Below are positions 55,592 to 64,000 of a stretch of DNA of 64,000 nucleotides, in pieces. The notes under the pieces were generated by a model that was given only the letters and a program-made list of their open reading frames with translations, did no database searches and was not told the DNA's origin. Origin of the DNA: Zarea fungicola (Eukaryota; Ascomycota; Sordariomycetes; Hypocreales; Cordycipitaceae); contig FWCC01000048.1 in NCBI GenBank assembly GCA_900169235.1, positions 124,001 through 188,000 of the forward strand. Direction: 5' to 3'. Both the position numbers and the translations under genes were made by a program. Every line of letters starts with the position of its first letter. The first letter of the stretch is position 1.

Positions 55592-56230
55592 TTATTTAGC
55601 CTTGGCTTGCTGTGTAGCTGCCTCTACAGCAGGTGGCGTTGTTGTTAGCGTCTTTGCTGACCATAATCCATGGCTGATAGACGTTTTGCTTACCTCTGCG
55701 AGTCGCGTCCTCTAGTAGTTGCGTATCTACTGACGAAGCGGGAAGGTGGACATATCGTACGACAGATCCTCGAATGAAGACATTCTTAACCGAACTCTGC
55801 ACCGGTAGAAAACGGAAGGTCAGCTGAATTCGGCGCAGGGACGCGGCGGCGGGACGGCGGGACCGTGGGACCTCGAGGTTGTATGATGCCGCATGATTGA
55901 AAGGTTTTATTGCATACCATGTGAGGGTACTTCAGCTCCTCAACAACGGAGATGTCGTCGAGCTTGATGTTGAGATACTGGTCCACACTCTTTAACGTGC
56001 CGCGCAGCTGGATGTCGTTCTTGAGCTCCACCGTGACCTCATGGTCAATGAGCGTCTTGAAGAAGCTGCACAACAGGCCATGTTTAGTTACTGTACAACG
56101 TTGATATCCTCAAAAATGTTTCTTCATGAAGCTAATTCGCAGGCTGAGGATTTTTTGCGTGCAGGGCTGCAATAAACTTGTTCATAAGCCTCAGAAAAAA
56201 AGCAACAGATACTCACCTGAAAAAGAGCAT
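55592..56230 (-). CDS. LSM2: Sm-like protein LSm2
   Basis: LSm2 is a ring subunit of both LSm1-7 (cytoplasmic decapping) and LSm2-8 (U6 snRNA). Minus-strand exons are 56230-56217, 56065-55918, 55796-55694 and 55623-55592 (introns 151, 121 and 70 nt), giving 98 aa. MLFFSFFKTLIDHEVTVELK starts the Sm fold. TLKSVDQYLNIKLDDI is Sm1. SVKNVFIRGSVVRYVHLP is Sm2. The C-terminus EAATQQAKAK is family-typical. The first coding exon is 14 nt. If intron 2 were kept, translation would run 41 residues into the intron and lose Sm2, so splicing is essential. More than 60% of the gene span is intron, unusual for this window. Confidence 0.96.
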
Positions 56231-58419
56231 GGTGTTGAGTTGTCAGGCCGATGAATGATGATTAGGTGCCGCCGATTCGAGTGTTTCTATCTGTGGATAT
56301 GAATTTCGACAGGTGCTTGGCTCTTTTCGGATGACTTAATTTTTTTTTCTCAATTTTTTGCCCAATTTAGACAGTCATGCAAAGTGTCATGGCAAGCATG
56401 CTAGATGTTGGCAGCTTGAGAAGCTTCACTCCAGCATCCTTCCAGTATTGTCACGTGAGGTATGCCCCACAACGTAGCCGCGTACAGCGGTTATGCGTGA
56501 ACTGTCATCTTCAAAGCAGAACATGCAATCCCTTGTTATAGGGGTTAATAAAGCAGGTAACAAGGAAATAGTAGAGAGCTTTGAGACTGCTTAATTTTAA
56601 TCACACAATGAGGTCAATAGCAAGACATCTCCAAACCACACGCAGAGACAAAGAGCAGCGGTCGGCTTTGTATACTGACGTGCGAAAATAGAAGATCCTA
56701 AGAATAGGAATCAATGTAATAGAAATAAAAGATAATACACCTTCACAAAACAGACTGACGTTACCGGAGTTTACCGAGGCGCAATATTGTTGGCTGGCGG
56801 CCACCCGGGAAATAAGTACTCGGCATTTACCCACCTATTATCTTCAGTAATTGAGTTGGCCGCTTGGTTCTCGGCCAACTACCAACATTCTTGGAAATCA
56901 CTAAATTATTTCAAGTATCGTCCTGACTCCTGGAGTCCAAGGTCCAAGGTCAATGTTAAAGTCTTGTTAGTTCATTCTCCTTTAGCAAACCTTGGATACT
57001 CTCATGTACAGGTCTCCGCCAATGGTCCCGCAAAGACTGTTGACAACTGACTGAACTGTGCTTCCGGCGTTGACTGTCTGATGCTTGATTGGGTTCCCCA
57101 CCGCGTCAGAAATTCCCCGGCATTTTCATCGGTAATCATGTTTGGCGCCAACGGTGAAACTGAGGGAGAAATTCTATCGGCACTCGGCTCGGTTGGGCGA
57201 TGGGCGGCGAGAACCGATGAAAAGTCTCCGTCGGTAGTCGGGTTGGGGTCGCCATGGACAATCAAGTTGATAAAAAAGAAGTTCTAATCGGTAATCAGGT
57301 CGTTTGTAAACCGGGGAACCTGATAGTAAGAGTGGCTCCGTTGCGCCGCCAAACAGGGTGGCAATACTCTCCGATCCATGCAAAAGGCAAGGCGTCAGCT
57401 GAGCGGGCCTGCGGCAGCAGTGGTGACCTGACCTGAAATCTCAAAGTAACGAGTCAGTAACAATACCAGTAGATTGGTACCGACAGAGCTAAATCCATCA
57501 TTTATATATTCTTGTCCTTTGGCAGGATAAGAGGCGTTGGCGTTGGTCACGTATACGTTGTCTTGAAACCAAAGGCGAACCATCCGCCGTAAACCTATCC
57601 AATATGTTGGTGTATTAGTATAACATTGAGCAAGACAGGATGGAGAATGACATCCCAGATTAGTAAAGGGTCTTCGTGGAAGCCTTTGAGTTGACTTTAC
57701 AGCTTCTCGGAAGATGCATTTTGGGATATCAATGTCGACGAACAGTCCTCGATAATCTCGACAGTGCTATCGGTCAACAGAGACGTCGCAGCAATGGCTG
57801 CTCTGATGCTTTGAGATTCTATTTCTTTCAAGGAAGCCGCGATGGGGCTTTTGACTACTGAATAACTACTGTTCATAAACTGGCATTACCATAGGTCTGT
57901 TGTTTGTGATTCTTACAATGAGTACAAGTACTTATCACATATCAAGTCATTGGAACTTCTCAAGCTTCTGAGACTCAGATATCTATAATAATTTGGCGCA
58001 AAATATATACAAAAGGACGTTGAAAACTCTCTGTAACCGAGTCATAGCGCAGTTCATTACCTTCGGCTTTAACCCAGTTAAGTACTAGATGTGGCCTAAA
58101 AGGGAAAGGTGGTCGAACAGGCGGAGTAACAGTGAATCTCACAGCCAAGAAATAAGTGCCAAAACACTAAATGAACGGCAATCCCTCAGTTTCAGCCGAC
58201 TCGTGCATTCACATAAGCAGCAGAAGAGCATGATAACCCTTTTGATGATTTTTAGCGTGGAGGTTTCATGTGGCTGATAAAAACTGCAGCAATTCGGCTC
58301 CTGCTACTAAAAGTGGTAATCTCTCTCCTCATGTTCAGCATCTCTTCACAAGGTTGTCTGTTACTCGTGACAACTGCCGTGACCATTTGAGGGGCTGTCT
58401 AGTACCACCACTTGAGGAA
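56231..58419. other. 2.2-kb region with CGG-containing repeats upstream of the regulator gene
   Basis: No supported gene lies here. A cluster at 57092-57320 holds TCGGTAATCA twice (57129-57138, 57288-57297) and TCGGTAGTCG (57231-57240) in the same orientation. TTCCCCGG (57113-57120) and its reverse complement CCGGGGAA (57311-57318) flank the cluster. The in-frame sequence before 58420 (from 58270) has no ATG. Confidence 0.5.
57129..57297 (+). repeat. Three direct copies of TCGGTARTCR
   Basis: Two exact ten-base copies and one with two changes lie within 170 bases. They are candidate sites for a CGG-binding fungal regulator, about 1.1 kb before the regulator gene. Confidence 0.55.
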
Positions 58420-59993
58420 ATGGAGTCATCGCCTAAAACCTTCCTATTCGTCAACAAGACGCAGACCTCTCGCGTTCTGTCCCGTAGCGAAGGCGCTGAA
58501 AGAATCCATGTACAGAGCCATTCACAACGAGCCCGACGGTTGAGGGAGAACAAAACTGCCACCATTTTTCATGAATCTTGGTCAGTGACGACACCCGCAG
58601 AAAACCGTCTGGATCTACGGCAACGAAAGCCGAGGCCATCAAGGGCCAGCTCTTCAACACGTCGCTCCATTTCAACTACCTCAACAAAAGCAGGGCTGTC
58701 TGTTGCGAATTCCAAGTCAGAGGATAACCAAAATGGCGAAAATCTGAGGCGTAACCAGTGTCCGTCCGGGAATTGCTTAGACCCATTCGACTCCACGGTA
58801 GCTGGCAACGACATTGTGCATTATCATCATGCTATTATGGGCTTTGTGTACGGGAAAACGCCAAAAGTAGCTTTCTTTGCAGAGGCTTTTGCTCCTCCTA
58901 TGCAACTGTTTGACCCGTCACCCATGAGGCACGATGCGGCTATTTCCAACAGATTGCAACACTGTATCCAAGATAGGGGGCTCATGTACTCAACCCTCGC
59001 ATATGGAACGAATCTTTTGGGGTGGATGGAAGCCGCAGCTGAGTCGTTTAAATCAGCCGAATACTTTACCGCACAGGCGATCCAGGCAGTTCGTGAGCGC
59101 CTTGCATCGCCGCCGAATTCATTGGCCATGTCCTACAGAAAGGCAGACTCTCGGCTCGCAATGTCCATATACAGTCTAGCAATCAGTGAGCTATGGAAGG
59201 CCATACCCCTCATGCGACACCGAAACACCGATCACACTGCTCCTTTTGAACTACGACAACATATAAAAAAGCCCCTACAACATGGGTGCACTTTTATGCT
59301 CTTCTCGAACTGGTTAACAGCTCCGGTGGATGGCGTGCAAATGATCCGTACGTTTTCGAGTCCGCCATTCTGGCGGACAAATACTTGGCTTGCTGGGAAT
59401 CGACGACCCCCGTCATAGCCATGAGCAACTTGTCTCTGGAAGACGACTTTGAAATCCCCGCGATAGAGCAGCAGTCTGTTTCTCTGGGAACAAAGCTACT
59501 TAGTGCTGACTTGGATCCAAAACTCAAATCCGTCATCGAAAAGATTGTTTGCTATATATATTATGCCAGACAGTCCTTGGCCCTGGCACCATTGCCGCTC
59601 GATGTTCAGAGCAGGTTGTTTTTCCATCTCCAGTTACTGGCATACGAATTGCTCAACCTTGTTGAAATTGGAAGAGTTGATAACTGCGTACGAATAACTG
59701 CTTTGATATTTCTGCATACAAATATCTACTATCGCGGTTCTCAGCTCTGTGCTGTGAGACTCGTTATGGAGCTCCGTTCTGCACTGGTGGCAGCAAGGTT
59801 CTGGGAGCAGTCCTTCGGTTCCGGGTTGCGATTCTGGTGCCTTTCCTCGGCGCTTCTCCTGACAGACCGTTCGCCAGACGATGAATGGTTTCACTCAATT
59901 CTGGAGAAATACTCTGATACCATCGTCAGCAATCCATCACCTCTCGAAGAGGCTCAGGCCTGCCTTGAACAGCACCTATACTTGCATGACTGA
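58420..59993 (+). CDS. Fungal_trans_2-type regulatory protein without Zn2Cys6 motif
   Basis: I join exons 58420-59185 and 59272-59993 (86-nt GTGAGC...AAAAAG intron), giving 495 aa. The ATG at 58420 opens FLFVNKTQTSRVL and SHSQRARRLREN, the N-terminal basic block common to fungal proteins with the Fungal_trans_2 domain. A helical domain follows (LAYGTNLLGWMEAA, ADSRLAMSIYSLAI). After the join comes PTTWVHFYALLELVNSSGGW, then ADKYLACWESTTPV, as in the family. No Zn2Cys6 cluster is present, so DNA binding is uncertain. The acceptor is A-rich rather than pyrimidine-rich and sequence inside the 'intron' (SELWKA) looks coding, so a one-base frameshift is the alternative. That would make this a damaged gene. 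Confidence 0.7.
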
Positions 59994-60935
59994 CAGGCGG
60001 TTCAGTTGGCATTTGTGATAGAAGGGTTGAATTCCAGGTTATAATTTTGCTACATAACCTGTCGGCACATGTATGAATTTATCTAAAGCAGAAATATATC
60101 AAGTTTGCTTTCTTGTTCTTTACTAGAATACACTGGGTAATCCGTATCGTGTGATATCACGGTAACGGTTATAGCAAGAAAATACGCTATGGAGCAGCTA
60201 CGCGGGATAGAATATGTGCATTGCAGGAGGCTGTTTGGGAGATGCCCCCAACCAGCTAGCTATAATTCCAGACTCGTCATGATTTACAGGGTATATGTCA
60301 GGACCAGAGGTACCACTGGGCCACAGAGACCAAAAAGATCAAGTAATGTCCAGCCATTAGGCGGGACATCCCTAGCATCCAATATATACCTTCTATGTGT
60401 CGTGACAGTATATCTGAGCACTCTCTTCTATTGAACCACCCATAAGCAGTAAAGAGATAGTACAAGAGGCTTAAGTCTGACCAACTAATAAGGAAAGGAC
60501 ATTTCAATCATTGCACTATTACATAAAGAAAGAATCTGTCCATCATAGGCTTGCATCCACTCAATTGAGCCGGGATGTTGGAACCGAGCCATGAAATAGT
60601 ACCCAACACCTAGTTTACGTAAGCATTCAACTGTTATAGAGCAGTAGTTACGATGTCCTTCACGTAGTTGTACAACGTTTTAGACTCTTGTTGTTGTGAC
60701 TGCTGACTCAGNNNNNNNNNNNNNNNNNNNNNNNNNNNNNNNNNNNNNNNNNNNNNNNNNNNNNNNNNNNNNNNNNNNNNNNNNNNNNNNNNNNNNNNNN
60801 NNNNNNNNNNNNNNNNNNNACCCTTCGTGATCGTACCAACACTTGTACTATGACCGTGCTAATTAGGTTGTGATGTCACAAGAACTAACTACCCTCATGT
60901 ATTCTAACAGAAATTTATATTCAAAAACGCCTTGT
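59994..60935. other. Intergenic region with assembly gap
   Basis: AT-rich sequence between the regulator stop and UTP12 stop. It is interrupted by 108 N at 60712-60819; no gene is seen in the flanks. Confidence 0.6.
60712..60819. other. Assembly gap (108 N)
   Basis: This is a run of undetermined bases. Its true length and content are unknown. Confidence 0.99.
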
Positions 60936-63875
60936 TCATGCTACATGTACAAACCCGCGCTTCTTTGCGCTCCTTTCTTGGCTCTCTTCTTCCCAGGTGT
61001 CGTCCACGTAGTCCTTGATACTATTCTCCCGCATCTGCATGCCCACTACCTTTAGGGCCGCAATATTGAACCCCATTTCATCCTTTTGCTTTTTGAGTGT
61101 CGCACGCAGGTTGGCACGGATTCCATCCAACATTGTCTTCATGGCCCGACTCGCTACAATCTGTTTGTGATGCGTCTTGAGCATGAAGAAGAGGATGCGG
61201 CAGCTGAGCGGGATGTTCATGGAACGCAGGGCGAATATATTGAGAAATGTAAAGAGCATGGGCACTGAGGCAAAAGGTAGCACCAGAAGCGCATCGTGCA
61301 GGGCCGCAGCCTTGATCTTTTGGAAAACCGACATGACGTATGCCTCGGCTGTGATGTTTCCAAGAGCCATAAAGACGATGTGGCGCTGGGGGGAAGGAGC
61401 GTTGGGGTTAGCCTCTTTGGCCTGCTCGTACTCCTTCAGGAGGTTCAGGTCGGCCATACCCAGGTCCAATGCTTCGGCTATTCGCTCACCGGCCATGAGC
61501 GTCTCGGTTGTCTGCTTACTGGCGGCACCAAACTCGTCGGTAGCATCAGCAGCATCCTCTTCCCGTTCCAGCGACGTAGTCAGTGTGCCCTCGTACAGTT
61601 CCTCGATTTCCCGTTCACGCTCTTCTTCAAGGAAGATTTGCTCGTCGGTCTCATCCCATACGCGGATGCTCTTGTCATGGCCAGCACTGACCACGAAGTT
61701 GCCGGTGCGGCTGACCGCCATGGCCCAGACCTCACCGTGGTGGCCATCCAGTCGCTGAATCTGCTCAAACTTGTCGGCGTCCCAGTATCGAATCGTGCGG
61801 TCCTTGCTGCTACTGAAGAAATGGTGACCGTTGCCGTCTGAGTTGTGTGGTACGAACGCCACCTGGAGAATACTGTCCTTGTGGCCAAAAAGTGCCTTGT
61901 GACAGTCACCAAAATCGAGACCCCAGATACGAATATTCTTATCAGCAGAGGTTGTGACAATCAGCTTGCTGTCAAATGATATATCCATGCTAAGAACAGG
62001 CAGCTTGTGGCCGTACAAATTAAGATATAGCTTGAGGGAATCCACAAAGAAGACTTTGACGGTATTGTCGAGGAGGGCCGCTGCTAGGTACTTGGCATCA
62101 GGTGAAAACTTGAGGGCAAGAATATCATCAGACACCTTTAATGTTCTTGAGTGAACCAACTTCAGCTTTGGTGTCGTTCTTGTAGTTCCAAGAACCTCTT
62201 CCTGAATTATGCGGAAGTCCCAGAATTTGGCCGACTTGTCGGCACTGCCAGAAACCACAGAACGGCCATCCGGATGAACATTTAGAGACCAAATGGCGCC
62301 TTCATGAGCATCCACGCTATCGAGAAGAACGGCAGAAGCAACGTCAAAGAGCTGTAGCTCGCCGCTCTTTGTTCCCACCACGACGACCTTATCTCCAGGT
62401 AGGAAGGAACAGCTTAACGCGTAACCGCATTCAAATGTTCTAATGCAAGCCTGTGTTTTTATATTCCAAATTTTCAGAGATCCATTGGAGGCTGTGGCCA
62501 GCATTTTATCATCAGAGCTGAGGGAGAGAGCTCTGATATCGGCGCGATGGCCTGGAAGGTCGACGGAGAGGGCTCGCGTGTAATCGGGGATATTCAGCTT
62601 CGATTTCTTCTCGCTCTTCTCTTTAGATGGAATACTGAAGTACTCCAACTGATTATTTGTCGTACCAACCAGGATGTGTAGATCTTTCTGGCCACTTGGT
62701 AAGGCCCATGAGGCGGAGCGCACCTTGCCTCCAGTTCTCACTACGACATATTGAACAAATACATCGCTAATGTCTGCGGATGCGACATCCACCGCTGCTT
62801 CGTCTTCTTCAGGCTCTTGTTCGTCGTTTTTGCTATCCTTCTGTTTCTCACGACGCCTGCGTCGTTTGCGAGCAAGACCCTTTTTAACTTCAGATTCAGT
62901 CCTCATGCGCCAAATCTCGACAGCCTTATCGGCTCCGTGAACAGCAAAATATTCCTTCCTTGGATGAAAGGTAACATGGACAGCACGGTCTTTGTTTTGG
63001 CGGTGAAGGGTTCCGCGGTCGCCAAGAAACTTGGTAGTTGCAGCAAGGTCAACTCTGCCTGCACTGGCCGCGAGACTCTCAGAATCAAGCGACCAGACCT
63101 TCATCTCTCCATCATTTCCGGCCGTGATACAGCCATCCAGACCCGGAGAGACTCCAAGCGCCCAGCATTCTCCATTAGTTTGGGAAATGTGGGTTTCAAT
63201 GCAGTGTCGGGAGGAGAGATCCCAAAGTTTTAGTAGCGAATCTTTGCCGGTAGAGAGCAGGAAGCCGTCGGAGTTGGTCTCCCCATCAAGAACCATAGCT
63301 CGAGATCCATCTTCATCCTGTACGTTGGATTGCGGCTCGATAAACTGAAGACCTGTGACCTGGTCCTTGTGGCCTCTGAGCTTGAACTGGCCGACTTCAG
63401 CAACGAGATCCCAGACAATGATGTCGGTGTCTTTTGACCCGCTTGCGAGTCGAATTCCGGATTTGTCAAACGTGAGTTTGTTAATGGCAGATTTGTGACC
63501 ATTAAAGCTCACTATCACAGTCGCAATTTTGCTATCCCATAGGCGAATGCTGCCGTCTTCGTAGCCGACTGCGAAAATGTCCGCGTCGGTTTGACTCTGC
63601 GCAATACAAGTGACGGGGGCTGTGCACTGCTCATCTCGCCATCGGCTGATCAATTCTCCCTTTTTTATATCCCAGCAGATGACCTCTTCGTTTGCAGCGA
63701 CAACAGCTTGGCCAGCGCCTGTACCGGTTCGATCGTTCGCAGCCCAGACGACATTCGCTGTGGTTGAGGCAACAACGCCAAATGCTTTGGCGTGCTCGTA
63801 CTTTCTGTGCGAGACTTGTCAGCATTTACACCATGGAAATCAATTTGGAATTACATACAAGTACGATTTAACCAT
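60936..63875 (-). CDS. UTP12: U3 snoRNP WD40 protein Utp12 (Dip2/WDR3)
   Basis: Utp12 belongs to the UTP-B subcomplex of the small-subunit processome in the nucleolus. Minus-strand exons are 63875-63859 and 63804-60936 (54-nt intron), giving 961 aa. Two tandem WD40 propellers cover about residues 15-680 (for example DGSIRLWD, DTDIIVWDL, ADKSAKFWDF, ADKNIRIWGLDF, HDKSIRVWDE). A basic segment (KKGLARKRRRRREKQK) sits in an inter-blade loop. The C-terminal Utp12 domain (about 760-900) includes HIVFMALGNITAEAYVMSVF and HKQIVASRAMKTMLDGIR. The first coding exon is 17 nt and encodes MVKSY, joined in frame to LKYEHAKAFGVV, which matches homologues. Confidence 0.97.
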
Positions 63876-64000
63876 CTTGAGGAATATGCGACCTTAATTG
63901 GTCCTTGTTGCTAGATATCATCACTAAAAGTTCAACACGGGCTACCAAGGTCTAAGTGGGATTTTTTTTCTTGGCTTATCGATTAGCTTTTTGAGCTCTC

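Overview
The window is nuclear DNA from a filamentous ascomycete, most likely a sordariomycete and possibly Hypocreales. The evidence is genes with short GT-AG introns (about 53-180 nt) and CTAAC-like branch points, fungal-only protein families (Fungal_trans_2 regulator, DUF7053), conserved single-copy eukaryotic genes close to filamentous-fungal versions, and intergenic spacers of 0.2-3 kb. The taxon is an inference from protein similarity I can judge by eye; no database was searched. I find 24 protein-coding genes and no tRNA, rRNA, transposon or CRISPR array. One 108-base run of N (60712-60819) marks an assembly gap.

Layout. 1-4.8 kb is an accessory-looking end: a small protein built of two diverged copies of one unit, a GNAT acetyltransferase and a BTB/T1 protein. 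6.2-14.3 kb is rich in mitochondrial genes: complex I 49-kDa subunit, COQ6 and ATP synthase subunit 4, with the inner nuclear membrane protein SRC1 between them. 14.8-27.6 kb holds NOC4, a 14-TM MFS exporter, a CorA-type Mg2+ transporter, the cleavage factor RNA15 and the ER-Golgi cargo receptor ERV46. After a 3.1-kb gene-free stretch come a Sel1-repeat protein of the Nif1/Dsf2 kind, proteasome beta-2 (PUP1), nucleoporin NUP159, RPC40, UBA3 and TEL2 (30.8-47.8 kb). 48-56.2 kb holds a germinal-centre kinase, a DUF7053 protein, the crosslink-repair nuclease PSO2 and LSM2. 56.2-60.9 kb is a gene-poor island with one fungal regulator lacking a Zn-cluster, and the window closes with the U3 snoRNP protein UTP12.

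Most genes are housekeeping and are not a functional cluster. Loose themes are ribosome biogenesis (NOC4, RPC40, UTP12), mitochondrial respiration (NUO49, COQ6, ATP4), RNA processing (RNA15, LSM2), ubiquitin-like/proteasome (UBA3, PUP1) and genome maintenance (TEL2, PSO2). Genes often lie in divergent pairs (COQ6/SRC1, ATP4/NOC4, MFS/CorA, PUP1/NUP159, UBA3/TEL2, DUF7053/PSO2) and convergent pairs (NUO49/COQ6, SRC1/ATP4, NOC4/MFS, RPC40/UBA3, TEL2/kinase, PSO2/LSM2).

Most worth a second look: a 6-nt internal microexon in UBA3 inside its nucleotide-binding motif; an SRC1 intron with overlapping donors, a stop codon at the boundary and three candidate acceptors, recalling budding-yeast SRC1 alternative splicing; the two-unit small protein at 1969-2325; upstream ORFs before the Sel1 gene, one ending five bases before its start; and a repeated CGG-containing motif upstream of the orphan regulator. 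I saw nothing that amounts to a new multi-gene system.
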